Source: Saccharopolyspora rectivirgula DSM 43747 (lineage in GTDB: Bacteria > Actinomycetota > Actinomycetes > Mycobacteriales > Pseudonocardiaceae). Taken from it: a stretch of DNA of 64,000 bases. The DNA lies in NCBI RefSeq assembly GCF_000497205.1, contig NZ_AYJW01000010.1, positions 1-64,000 on the forward strand. Direction: 5' to 3'. The notes under the pieces were generated by a model that saw only the letters and a program-made list of their open reading frames with translations, had not been told where the DNA came from and searched no databases. This document shows, piece by piece, positions 1-7,311 of the stretch; position 1 is the first letter of the stretch; every line of letters begins with the position of its first letter. A program made the position numbers and the translations under genes.

Positions 1-428
1 GGGCGGAGGGGCCTGTTGCTGGGCCGGTGTCGCCGCCGGGTGGGGTGCCGGTGCCGCCTCGCGCGCCGGAACCGCCGCCCAGCGCCCAGCCGTCCGCGCA
101 GGACGCCCAGCAGCCTCCGGCGCAGGCGCCGGCTTGGGTGGGCCGCAGCGACGGCGGTTTCGGGCCGGTCGGATCGGGATCCACGACCACCTCCAGCAGC
201 CGGCGGCGGACGCGCCGGGCGGCCTCCTGGTCCGCGGAGGAGGTCAAGGAGGGGCAGGCCGCCGTCGAGTTCCAGAGCGGCAAGGGCTACCGGCACGGCG
301 AGGACACCCCTGTGCCGCAGTTCCTCGTCGAGGCGGACGAGATGCTCGACGACGACGAGGAAGCGGAGAGCAGGCTCGCTGCTCCGCCGGTGCTGGGCGA
401 GCCGCCAGGCGGTTACCGCGACTTCTGA
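1..428 (+). CDS. C-terminal part of a proline-rich ESX/PPE-associated protein (5' truncated)
   Basis: The frame is already open at the first base and ends at TGA 426-428, so this is the 3' end of a longer gene. The visible 141 residues start with a Pro/Ala/Gln-rich low-complexity stretch (about 45 residues) followed by a Ser/Arg-rich linker and an acidic tail rich in Asp/Glu that ends in GGYRDF. Nothing catalytic is visible. The next gene, 59 bases downstream on the same strand, is an EspG-type ESX chaperone. In actinobacteria espG commonly follows genes for PPE or WXG100-like ESX substrates, so this is probably the C-terminus of such a substrate. That is inference from context: the diagnostic N-terminal domain lies outside the window. 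Confidence 0.55.
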   Translation, partial: AEGPVAGPVSPPGGVPVPPRAPEPPPSAQPSAQDAQQPPAQAPAWVGRSDGGFGPVGSGSTTTSSSRRRTRRAASWSAEEVKEGQAAVEFQSGKGYRHGEDTPVPQFLVEADEMLDDDEEAESRLAAPPVLGEPPGGYRDF

Positions 429-487
429 TCCCGTCCCGGCGGCCCGGCGCCGCTGCGTACTGACCGGCCAGACCGAAAGAGCCTGTG

Positions 488-1219
488 ATGGTGGAGACGA
501 TCACTCTGTCGATTCCCGCGGTCGACATCCTCGGTGAGCGGATGAACCTGCCCGTGCGGCAGTACCCGTTCGAGCTGCCCAGGGTGGGCGAGTCGCCGGA
601 GCACCGCAGTCGGCTCGAGCAGCAGGTCTGGCAGGAGCTGGAGATGGCCGGGTTGGCGCGCGGCGGCAGCGTGGAGCCCGAGGTGGAGGACGCGCTGTAC
701 CTGCTGTGCAGCCCCGAGGTGTCCATCGCGGCGGCCGGGCTGCTGGACGTCCGTTCCGGGCAGCGGCTGGCGGCCCGGGTGGTGGCCACCGGCGAAGTCG
801 GGGTGCTCGGCCAGCTCGGCGGGCGCGGTCTGCAGATCAACTTCCTGCCGCCGGACGAACTGCCGGCAGCAGCGGTCGGACTGCTGCCGGAGGCACCGGT
901 CGGCCGGGGAGAGGTGGTCCGGGCGGTCGCCGACCGCTCGCACGGGCACCCCGCCGACGCGGACATCCAAGGGTTGCCCGAGCTGCGGGCGTTCACCGCG
1001 CGGCAGAAGATCCGGCTCGGGCACTTCGTGGTCACCAGCACCAGGACTAGGGAGCACCGGATCCGCCTGCCCAACCTGATCTGGTTCGACACCGACCTGG
1101 GGCGCTATTCGATGCGCGGTGAGCGCATCGACCACCAGGACGTGATCGAGTTCGGTCCGGCGGACGGGGCACTGCTCCGCGAGCAGCTGGCCGGGCTGGT
1201 GGATCGGGCGCACAGCTGA
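488..1219 (+). CDS. ESX-1 secretion-associated protein, EspG family
   Basis: A 243-residue soluble protein with no signal peptide or membrane segment. Its overall pattern (N-terminal beta-rich half, mid-protein acidic segments, C-terminal RIRLPNLIWFDTDLGRYS-type strand followed by a short helix) is that of the EspG family. EspG proteins are cytosolic chaperones that bind PPE/PE-like substrates and deliver them to type VII secretion. A GTG at 485 sits directly before the ATG at 488, and either could be used. The upstream low-complexity gene end fits a substrate partner. No ESX core genes (eccC, eccD, mycP) are in view, so the system itself would have to lie upstream or elsewhere. Confidence 0.72.
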   Translation: MVETITLSIPAVDILGERMNLPVRQYPFELPRVGESPEHRSRLEQQVWQELEMAGLARGGSVEPEVEDALYLLCSPEVSIAAAGLLDVRSGQRLAARVVATGEVGVLGQLGGRGLQINFLPPDELPAAAVGLLPEAPVGRGEVVRAVADRSHGHPADADIQGLPELRAFTARQKIRLGHFVVTSTRTREHRIRLPNLIWFDTDLGRYSMRGERIDHQDVIEFGPADGALLREQLAGLVDRAHS

Positions 1220-1298
1220 GCTCGCCGCGCACCGGGTGGTCCGAGAGTTCGACGACAGTCGTGTGCACCGCCGGGACGCCTTGCGGCAGGCTGGAACC

Positions 1299-1976
1299 GT
1301 GATGCAGGACCGCCAGACGAACACCGCCGACGGTGATGGGGCTGATCGGGAATCCCTGATGCAACTGCTGGGCGGCCGCACCAGCGCTCTGGACGCGAGC
1401 CTGCCCCCGGTGGCCTTCGTCGCCGGCTGGTACTTCGGCGGCGAGTCCATCGCCGTCGGTAGTGCGGTGGCGGTGCTCACCGGGGCGGTCCTCGGTGGTT
1501 GGCGGCTGCACCGCGGGGCGCGTCCGCGGGCCGTGCTGGTGAGCCTGCTCGCGGTCATGCTGGGCGCGGTGATCGCGCTGCGCACCGGCCAGGCCGCCGA
1601 CTTCTTCCTCATCCGCGTGGTGTCCAACGCGGCCAGCGCGCTGGCCTGGTTGACCAGCATCGGGTTCCGCTGGCCCTTGCTCGGGGTCGTGGTGGGAACC
1701 CTGCTGCGGCAGGGCAAGAAGTGGCGGCAGGACCCGGACCTGGTGCGCTCCTACGGCCTGGCCAGCTGGGTGTGGGTCGGGCAGTACGCGATCCGGTTGG
1801 CGGTCTTCATCCCGCTGTGGCTGATCGACGCGGTGGTGGCGCTGGGCGTCGCCCAAGTGGTGCTCACGTGGCCGCTGGTGGCGGTGTGCGTCCTGACCAG
1901 CTGGTGGGTGCTGCGGCGGACGCTTCCCGCGGACCACCCCGGGCTGCGCCATCCGCGGCCCGCGGTGACGAGATGA
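1299..1976 (+). CDS. DUF3159 family membrane protein
   Basis: A polytopic integral membrane protein of about 225 residues with six hydrophobic segments. A short hydrophilic N-terminus rich in Asp/Gly precedes the first helix, and a basic loop (LLRQGKKWRQDPDLVRSYG) separates the middle helices. Length and this loop match the actinobacterial DUF3159 family, whose function is unknown. Start choice: GTG 1299 is followed at once by ATG 1302. A GGCAGG motif at 1285-1290 gives good spacing for the GTG. A longer reading from 1236 lacks a ribosome site. The gene ends 31 bases before dapA, which appears to have its own promoter in the gap. Confidence 0.68.
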   Translation: MMQDRQTNTADGDGADRESLMQLLGGRTSALDASLPPVAFVAGWYFGGESIAVGSAVAVLTGAVLGGWRLHRGARPRAVLVSLLAVMLGAVIALRTGQAADFFLIRVVSNAASALAWLTSIGFRWPLLGVVVGTLLRQGKKWRQDPDLVRSYGLASWVWVGQYAIRLAVFIPLWLIDAVVALGVAQVVLTWPLVAVCVLTSWWVLRRTLPADHPGLRHPRPAVTR

Positions 1977-2001
1977 CATCTGCCGGATCTCCGCGCAGAA
2001 T
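1973..2001 (+). promoter_or_regulatory. Sigma-70 type promoter for a leaderless dapA transcript
   Basis: ATGACA (1973-1978, five of six bases of the -35 consensus) and CAGAAT (1996-2001, four of six of the -10) are separated by exactly 17 bases. A start site six or seven bases after the -10 falls on or next to the dapA ATG at 2008. No Shine-Dalgarno sequence lies before that ATG. This is the usual arrangement of a leaderless actinobacterial mRNA. The -35 overlaps the stop region of the preceding gene. Prediction only. Confidence 0.5.
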
Positions 2002-2007
2002 GCGCAC

Positions 2008-2853
2008 ATGTCTCTCGGCGCTGTGCTCACCGCGATGGTCACGCCCTTCGACGGCGAACTGCGGGTCAATGAAACGGTGTTCGTGTCGCTGCTCCACCAC
2101 TTGCTGGACAACGGCTCGGACGGGGTGGTGGTGTGCGGGACCACCGGTGAGGCGCCCACGCTCACCGATGAGGAGCACCTCCGGCTGATCGAGCTGGCCT
2201 GCGCCGAACGCCGTCCGGGAAGCGCGGTGATCGCCTCCACCGGGTCCAACGACACCGCGCACGCGTGCGCGATGACCGAGCGGGCCACCGAACTCGGCGC
2301 GGACGCGATCCTGTCGGTGACGCCCTACTACAACAAGCCGAACCGGCGCGGGCTGGTGCGCCACTTCTCCGAGATCGCCCGGGCCACGGACAAACCGGTG
2401 GTGCTCTACAACATCCCGTCCCGCACCGCCGTGGACATGCCCAACGACCTGCTCGCGGAGCTGGCGCAGATCGAGCGCATCGACTACGTCAAGCAGGCCA
2501 ACAACGCCAACCTCGCCCCGGTGGACGGGCTGGGGATCTACGCGGGCAACGACGACGCCTTCCTGCCGGTGCTGGAGCTCGGCGGCTGCGGCGGCATCCT
2601 GGTGGCCAGCCACCTGGTCGGGCCGCAGATGCAGGCCATGGCGCGGGAACCGCAGCGGCGGGCCGAGATCGACGCGTCCCTGAAACCGCTGTACGCGGCC
2701 TTGGGGGTGACCACGAACCCCATCCCGGTGAAAGCGGCGCTCAACGAGCTCGGTTGGCAGGTGGGTGCGCCGCGGCTGCCGCTGGCCGAGGCGGACGAGG
2801 CCGAGCTGGAGGTCGTCCGCGGCGCACTGGTCGAAACCGGGCTGCTGCCCTAG
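2008..2853 (+). CDS. dapA: 4-hydroxy-tetrahydrodipicolinate synthase (DapA) family aldolase
   Basis: A 281-residue class I aldolase of the DHDPS/NAL family. It would condense pyruvate with aspartate semialdehyde in the lysine and diaminopimelate pathway. Visible motifs are GTTGEAP (44-50), the VTPYYNKP signature (104-111), YNIPSRT with the catalytic Tyr134, and the Schiff-base Lys162 in YVKQANN. The GTTGEAPTL and YNIPSRT motifs favour DapA over N-acetylneuraminate lyase. VKQAN replaces the more common VKEA/VKDA around the lysine. The gene faces nagK and shares a CTAG with it, so the two stop codons overlap tail to tail. Because actinobacteria often carry several dapA paralogues, and this one lies in an amino-sugar neighbourhood, a different aldol substrate cannot be excluded. 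Confidence 0.8.
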   Translation: MSLGAVLTAMVTPFDGELRVNETVFVSLLHHLLDNGSDGVVVCGTTGEAPTLTDEEHLRLIELACAERRPGSAVIASTGSNDTAHACAMTERATELGADAILSVTPYYNKPNRRGLVRHFSEIARATDKPVVLYNIPSRTAVDMPNDLLAELAQIERIDYVKQANNANLAPVDGLGIYAGNDDAFLPVLELGGCGGILVASHLVGPQMQAMAREPQRRAEIDASLKPLYAALGVTTNPIPVKAALNELGWQVGAPRLPLAEADEAELEVVRGALVETGLLP

Positions 2854-3803
2854 CCGACGAGCCGCTCGTGCAGCTCGGTCGGGTCCGGGACCAGGGTTCG
2901 CGCGGCCAGCCAGGCGGCTCCGGCCGCCCCGGACCCCGCGGTGAGCACCGGTCGCTGGTCGCGGGCGGCCAGTTCGGCCCGCAGCTGCTGGCCGACCGGG
3001 TTGTCCGCGGCGGTGAGCCCGCCGGCGAGCACGATCGGGCCGGTGTCCTGCTGCCGGGCGCGCTGCGCGGTGTCGGCCAGCAGGAGCGCCGCCCGGTGGA
3101 CGATGTCCTGCGCGGTCGCGTCCCCGGCTTGCGCGGTCGAGCAGACCAGGGGAGCCAGTCGGGACAGGTGGATCGGCGGCTGCGCGTTGACCTCGGTGAT
3201 CAGCCGCCGGCGCAGTGACTCCCGCTGCCCGGGCAGGTAGTGCTGGAGCACCGCGTTGGTCAGTTCCCCTTCGCCGACACCGGTGTCCAGGGCGAGCAGC
3301 GCAGCCCGCACCGCTTCCCGCCCCAGCCAGAACCCGGATCCCTCGTCCCCGAGCAGCCAGCCGTAGCCGTCCGCGATGCGGACCTCCCGGTGGTCCTCGA
3401 TGCGGCTGGCGATCGCGCCGGTGCCCGCGATCAGCACTGTTCCGGAGGACGCCGGGGTGCCGGCGGCGAACGCGACCTCGGCGTCGTTGAGCACCGTCAT
3501 CGGGCAGCGCAGGCCGAGCTCCCGCCAGGCCCGGTGGAATTCCTCGGCGACCGCGGGGTCGGTCATCTTGCTGCTGCCGGCCATGCCGAGCACGCCGTGG
3601 CGCACCGCGGCGGGATCGGTGCCGGACAGGGCTTGCCGGGCCGCGTTGCTGACCTCCCGCACCGCGTCGGCCACCGGGTGGGAGTTCGGGTTGCCGCCCC
3701 CGGCTTCTCCGTAGCCGGCGGTGCCACCGGCCAGGTCGCACAGCAGGGCGCGGGTGGTGGTGCCGCCGATGTCGAAGCCGAGGACGAGGTCGTCGTGGTG
3801 CAT
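2850..3803 (-). CDS. nagK: N-acetylglucosamine kinase, BadF/BadG/BcrA/BcrD ATPase family
   Basis: A 317-residue ASKHA-fold sugar kinase. The phosphate-1 loop GFDIGGTTTRALL is at residues 9-21, the catalytic Asp in VLNDAE at 107, the IAGTGA phosphate-2 loop at 125-130, and the family signature GWLLGDEGSG at 148-157. Members phosphorylate N-acetylglucosamine to GlcNAc-6-phosphate. In this neighbourhood (DasR regulator, SIS sugar-phosphate protein) the product is the known class of DasR effector, which supports the assignment. The start is the ATG at 3803, preceded by a weak AGAAAG. It ends tail to tail with dapA. The 370-base region in front of it is shared with the divergent gene at 4176. Confidence 0.82.
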   Translation of the reverse strand: MHHDDLVLGFDIGGTTTRALLCDLAGGTAGYGEAGGGNPNSHPVADAVREVSNAARQALSGTDPAAVRHGVLGMAGSSKMTDPAVAEEFHRAWRELGLRCPMTVLNDAEVAFAAGTPASSGTVLIAGTGAIASRIEDHREVRIADGYGWLLGDEGSGFWLGREAVRAALLALDTGVGEGELTNAVLQHYLPGQRESLRRRLITEVNAQPPIHLSRLAPLVCSTAQAGDATAQDIVHRAALLLADTAQRARQQDTGPIVLAGGLTAADNPVGQQLRAELAARDQRPVLTAGSGAAGAAWLAARTLVPDPTELHERLVG

Positions 3804-3886
3804 GCGCTCTTTCTAGTCGACGTGCGGTGATTAACAACTCCCCACCGGTGACCCGCTCTGGTTTCTCACCGGGCCAAGAGCTATAC

Positions 3887-3903
3887 ATCAATGCGGCATT
3901 GAT
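3887..3903. promoter_or_regulatory. Perfect palindrome, probable operator
   Basis: ATCAATGCGGCATTGAT has 8-base arms around a single central G with no mismatch. It overlaps the 3' end of a TATACAT box at 3883-3889, where a bound dimeric repressor would block transcription towards the + strand. It does not resemble the dre (DasR) site. The regulator is unknown; GntR and LacI family proteins bind palindromes of this size. Confidence 0.5.
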
Positions 3904-3919
3904 CCAGTCGGGGTGAAAC

Positions 3920-4033
3920 ATGCGTGCCATCGATGAGTTCTTCGCGGCAGCCGCCGGCCGCGCCGCGCTGCTTCCGCCGCTGACCGGGAACGCGCTTGCG
4001 CACCAGCTCCGGTTCGTCAGAAATCCGCGCTGA
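3920..4033 (+). CDS. Short hypothetical frame, possibly a gene remnant
   Basis: A 37-codon frame beginning ATGCGTGCCATCGATGAG and ending at TGA 4031-4033. It lies downstream of the palindrome and -10-like box and has a GGGTGA-type purine run before the ATG. It is Ala-rich with no recognisable domain. It may be the truncated 5' end of a former gene whose promoter and operator survive, or an unused leader. Nothing in the sequence proves translation. Confidence 0.25.
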   Translation: MRAIDEFFAAAAGRAALLPPLTGNALAHQLRFVRNPR

Positions 4034-4175
4034 TCGTTGCCGCAGTGGATGCTGCTGCGCGCTGAGCTGCTGAAGGAAATCCGTATCGCTTCACCGGTGG
4101 GGACCCTTTCGTCCACGCCAGTTCGCTGCGTGGCGCGGGGCCGGCCTCGGTAGATCCCGCAGCAAGGGGAGAGCA

Positions 4176-5018
4176 ATGACTGTCGACGCCCACCACCACC
4201 TGTGGGACTTCGATGTTCGGGAGCAGCCGTGGCTCGACGGCCCGGGGATGGAGCCGCTGCGGCGCGATTTCCTGCCGCACGACCTGTGCGCGGCGCTGCG
4301 CGGTTCTCGGGTGGACGCCACGGTGCTCGTGCAGACGTGCGCGGATCCGGACGAGACGCCGGAGATGCTGGTGATGGCGGACACCGTGGACCGGATCGCC
4401 GCGGTGGTCGGGTGGGTCGACCTCACCGGGCGGGACGTCCGGGAGCAGATCGGCCGGTTGCAGACCCACCCCGCCGGCCGCTACCTGCGCGGCATCCGGC
4501 ACCGGGTGGAGTGCGAGCCCGATCCGGAGTGGCTGGTCCGGCCGGAGGTGCTCAACGGGCTGGCCGCGGTGGAGGACGCCGGCCTGGTCTACGAGCTGCT
4601 GGTCCGCCCCGATCAACTGCCCGGGGCGATCAAGGCCGTCACGGAGTTCCCGCAGTTGACGTTCGTCGTCGACCACTGCGCGAAGCCACCGATCGCCTCC
4701 GGGGGATTGGAACCGTGGGCCCAGGGGGTGCGCGCCTTGGCCGCTCACCCGAACGTGGTGTGCAAGTTCTCCGGGCTGGTGACTTCGGACGACTGGGCGC
4801 GGCAACCGGATCCGGCGCGCCTGCAGCCGTACGCGGACGTGGTGCTGGAGGCGTTCGGCCCGTCCCGGTTGATGTTCGGCTCGGATTGGCCGGTCTGCCT
4901 GCTCGCCGGCAGCTACGCCCAGGTGTTGGCGCTGGCCAGGCAGCTGACCAGCGGGCTCACCGAGCTGGAGCGGGAGGCGGTGTTCGACCGGACCGCCCGG
5001 GAGGTCTACGGGATCTGA
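4176..5018 (+). CDS. Amidohydrolase 2 family protein, L-fuconolactonase-like
   Basis: A 280-residue TIM-barrel hydrolase of the amidohydrolase_2 (COG3618) family. The N-terminal metal-site motif DAHHHLWDF is at 4-12. GIRH follows at 106-109, DHCAKP at 166-171, KFSGLVT at 197-203 and the metal-ligand Asp in FGSDWPVC at 234-241. This set is typical of L-fucono-1,5-lactonases and related sugar-lactone hydrolases, which open lactones in sugar oxidation pathways. The start ATG has a strong AGGGGAG ribosome site. No other fucose-pathway gene is in view, so the true lactone is unknown. It ends about 100 bases from the convergent SIS gene with a hairpin between them. Confidence 0.75.
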   Translation: MTVDAHHHLWDFDVREQPWLDGPGMEPLRRDFLPHDLCAALRGSRVDATVLVQTCADPDETPEMLVMADTVDRIAAVVGWVDLTGRDVREQIGRLQTHPAGRYLRGIRHRVECEPDPEWLVRPEVLNGLAAVEDAGLVYELLVRPDQLPGAIKAVTEFPQLTFVVDHCAKPPIASGGLEPWAQGVRALAAHPNVVCKFSGLVTSDDWARQPDPARLQPYADVVLEAFGPSRLMFGSDWPVCLLAGSYAQVLALARQLTSGLTELEREAVFDRTAREVYGI

Positions 5019-5080
5019 TCGTCGTGTAATCCCGCGCACCCCGATGGCTGGATGATCTAGATCCGGCGTAGCCTTGCGGT

Positions 5081-5114
5081 GCCCGCCTTGCCCCGCCCCC
5101 TCGGTGAGGCGGGC
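5081..5114. terminator. Bidirectional hairpin between convergent genes
   Basis: GCCCGCCT (5081-5088) pairs with AGGCGGGC (5107-5114), a perfect 8-bp stem with an 18-base loop. It lies between the amidohydrolase stop (5018) and the SIS gene stop (5122, minus strand). There is no long U-tract, which is usual in high-GC actinobacteria. Confidence 0.6.
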
Positions 5115-5121
5115 TCTTCCT

Positions 5122-6171
5122 TCATCGGGTCTTCGTGACCTTGGACAGGCCGCGCGGCTGGTCCGGGTCGTTGCCGCGGGCGGTCGCCAGTTCGAGGGCG
5201 AGCCGCTGCACCGGGAGGATTTCCAGCAGCGGGGCGAGTTCTTCGGCGCTTTCCGGAACGGGGATGCGGTGCGCGGCCTGGACTTCGCCGGCGGCCGAAC
5301 CGATGGCGCAGATGTCCGGTCCGCGCTGGTGGAGCTGTTCGAGGACGTCCCGGGTGGCGTCGCCTCCCTTGCCGGTGCTGCACATCGCCAGCAGCGCGGT
5401 CTCGGGACCGATCGCGGCGACCGGGCCGTGCAGCAGGTCCGCCCCGCTGTAGGCCCGTGCCACCAGGTAGCTGGTCTCCGCCAGCTTCAGGGCGGCCTCG
5501 GCGGCGCTGACCACGGAGAAACCCCGCCCGGTGGCGACCACCCGCTCGGCGAACCGGTACCGGCGAGCGGCTTCGGCGACCGCTTCCGCACTGCGGTCCA
5601 GGGTTCGCTGGGCCAGTTCCGGCAGTTGCGCTGCGGCGGTGCCGCGGCCGCCGCGGATGGCGTCGACGAGCAGGTAGAGCGCCAGCAGGGTGGCGGTGTA
5701 GGTCTTGGTCGCGGCCACCGCGCGTTCGGGGCCCGCGCCGATGTCCACGGCCAGTTCGGCGGCGTCGACCAGCGCGGAGCCGGGGGTGTTGGTCACCGCC
5801 ACGGTCAGCGCCCCGGAGCTGCGGGCGTTGCGGGTGACTTCCACCAGGTCGGGGGAGGAGCCGCTCTGGCTGATCGAGATGAGCAGCACGTCGCTCAGGT
5901 CGGGCTGCGCTCGGTACAGCGTCGTGGTGGAGGGGGAGACCAGGCCGGCTGGCAGCTCCAACAGCACTTCGACGAGGTACTTGGCGTAGTAGGCGGCGTG
6001 GTCGCTGGAACCGCGGGCGGCCAGCAGAGCGAACCGCGGTCGGCGCGCCGCGATGTGCTCGGCGGTGCGCGCGATGGTGTCCTGGCCGCTCAGCAGGTCT
6101 GCGAACACCCGCGGCTGCTGGGCGATCTCGGCGGCCATGTGCCGGCCGGGGCGTGCAGCGGGATCGCTCAT
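5122..6171 (-). CDS. SIS-domain sugar-phosphate isomerase/deaminase (GlmS C-terminal-like, NagB-II type)
   Basis: A 349-residue protein with two SIS domains and no glutaminase domain. ARGSSDHA is at 52-59 and the phosphate-binding SQSGSSPD at 101-108; the second domain begins near residue 205. Stand-alone double-SIS proteins of this length act on glucosamine-6-phosphate or related amino-sugar phosphates (NagB-II/AgaS-like deaminases) rather than making it from glutamine. The ATG at 6171 is chosen because GGGAAGGA stands 4-11 bases before it; the open frame continues upstream without a ribosome site. A DasR operator overlaps its leader, and dasR is the divergent neighbour. It probably returns GlcN-6-P to fructose-6-P and is repressed by DasR when amino sugars are scarce. 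Confidence 0.78.
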   Translation of the reverse strand: MSDPAARPGRHMAAEIAQQPRVFADLLSGQDTIARTAEHIAARRPRFALLAARGSSDHAAYYAKYLVEVLLELPAGLVSPSTTTLYRAQPDLSDVLLISISQSGSSPDLVEVTRNARSSGALTVAVTNTPGSALVDAAELAVDIGAGPERAVAATKTYTATLLALYLLVDAIRGGRGTAAAQLPELAQRTLDRSAEAVAEAARRYRFAERVVATGRGFSVVSAAEAALKLAETSYLVARAYSGADLLHGPVAAIGPETALLAMCSTGKGGDATRDVLEQLHQRGPDICAIGSAAGEVQAAHRIPVPESAEELAPLLEILPVQRLALELATARGNDPDQPRGLSKVTKTR

Positions 6172-6185
6172 TGCCGTCCTTCCCG

Positions 6186-6201
6186 TCAGGTCTAGACCAA
6201 T
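6186..6201. promoter_or_regulatory. DasR-responsive element (dre)
   Basis: TCAGGTCTAGACCAAT carries the invariant GGTCTAGACC core of the published 16-base dre consensus (ACTGGTCTAGACCACT) and matches it at 13 of 16 positions. It lies 15-30 bases upstream of the SIS gene ATG, where DasR binding would block that gene. The dasR gene itself begins 217 bases away on the other strand. An adjacent 8-bp inverted repeat, GACCCCCT (6212-6219)/AGGGGGTC (6224-6231), is a separate structure. Confidence 0.85.
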
Positions 6202-6417
6202 ACTAGCGAGCGACCCCCTTCTGAGGGGGTCAGCGAAGGCGAAAATTCCGATATGCGCCTTTCGTTTTGTTCTTCGAGCTTTCAGCTGTCCACTTTTCGG
6301 GCATGCTGTTAGTCCCAAATGGCTGAACCGCGCCCCTTCCACCCGAGGCGGGCCGCTGGCGGACCTGTGCCAGGACGCTAGTCGGGTCGGGACGTGCCGG
6401 CAGAACTAGGAGGGACG

Positions 6418-7173
6418 ATGCTCGAAACACCGGCATCCAGCGGGGCGGACTCACCTGCCCGCACCCAGCGCGAACCCAAGTACTGGGGGCTGAAGCAGCA
6501 CCTGCTGGACATGCTGCGGTCGCTGCCTCCCGGTTCTCCCATCCCCACCGAGCGGTCGCTGGCCGCCGAGTTCGACGTCTCCCGGACCACCGTGCGGCAA
6601 GCGCTGGCGGAGTTGACCGTGGAGGGGCGGCTGCTGCGGGTGCAGGGCAAGGGGACCTTCGCCGCCAAACCGAAGGTCGCCCAGCCGCTGCAGCTCAGCA
6701 GCTACACCGAGGACATGCTCGCGCAGGGCCGGCAACCGGCGTCCCGGCTGCTGGAGGTCTCCGAGGTGCCCGCTGACGACGAACTGGCCGGACTGCTCGA
6801 CGTCAGCGCCGGGGACAACGCACTGCTGCTGCGCCGGCTGCGGCTGGCCGACGGGGAACCGATGGCGATCGAGAACACCTACCTGTCCCTGACCAGGTTC
6901 CCCGGGCTCACCACCCGCTTGGAGTCCGGCGCCTCGCTCTACCAGGTGCTGCGGGACCACTTCGGGGTGGAACTCGGCCACGCCGACCAGACCATCGAGA
7001 CCGCGCTGGCCAGCCCCGAGGAAGCGGACCTGCTCGGCTCCGACACCGGCCTGCCCATGCTGCTGCTGACCCGGCACTCCTTCGACACCGGTGGGCGCCC
7101 CGTGGAATGGGTCCGGTCGGTCTACCGCGGTGACCGCTACAAGTTCGTGGCTCGGCTGAACCCGCCGTCCTGA
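6418..7173 (+). CDS. dasR: GntR/HutC-family transcriptional regulator DasR
   Basis: A 251-residue regulator: N-terminal winged helix (about 18-85, with SRTTVRQAL in the recognition region) and a C-terminal UTRA effector domain (about 95-240). The order and wording of motifs closely follow Streptomyces DasR as I know it: a PKYxxLKxHLLDM start, VQGKGTF wing, SSYTEDM linker, and [15 protein letters not shown] terminus. DasR is the global repressor of N-acetylglucosamine and chitin use and links nutrition to development and antibiotics. GlcN-6-P and GlcNAc-6-P release it from DNA. The start ATG follows AGGAGGGA with ideal spacing. A dre site in the shared promoter region and nagK nearby agree with this role. 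Confidence 0.9.
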   Translation: MLETPASSGADSPARTQREPKYWGLKQHLLDMLRSLPPGSPIPTERSLAAEFDVSRTTVRQALAELTVEGRLLRVQGKGTFAAKPKVAQPLQLSSYTEDMLAQGRQPASRLLEVSEVPADDELAGLLDVSAGDNALLLRRLRLADGEPMAIENTYLSLTRFPGLTTRLESGASLYQVLRDHFGVELGHADQTIETALASPEEADLLGSDTGLPMLLLTRHSFDTGGRPVEWVRSVYRGDRYKFVARLNPPS

Positions 7174-7311
7174 CCGCTCAGCTCCTCGCCCGGCGCCGCG
7201 TTACCAGGAAGTGGGAGTTCTCACGAGGCCGCTCCGCCGAGGAGAAAAACCGCGAGATCCCCCGTTGAACCGGTTGGGAGTCAAGGCGGTTGAGTGCGTG
7301 GGAGCCGTGAA

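Larger units (their letters stand above)
3804..4175. other. Divergent regulatory region between nagK and the amidohydrolase gene
   Basis: This 372-base stretch holds a TATACAT -10-like box (3883-3889), a perfect 17-base palindrome (3887-3903), a CCGGTGA/TCACCGG inverted pair (3845-3851 and 3866-3872), and a 37-codon frame at 3920-4033. I see no further gene. The A+T content around 3880-3905 is clearly higher than in the flanking genes, as expected for a promoter. Confidence 0.6.

Noticed and set aside
2008..2853. N-acetylneuraminate lyase (NanA) identity for the DapA-family gene
   Set aside because: The GTTGEAPTL and YNIPSRT motifs are of the DapA type, and no sialic acid genes are nearby, although the amino-sugar setting made it tempting.
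1864..4176. Long minus-strand frame spanning dapA and nagK
   Set aside because: It runs out of frame through nagK, which has all kinase motifs, and antisense through dapA. Its translation is low-complexity.
5054..5063. GATCTAGATC palindrome as a second dre site
   Set aside because: It shares only the CTAG centre with the dre core (GGTCTAGACC), lacks the GG/CC steps, and lies between two convergent gene ends where an operator would have no promoter to control.
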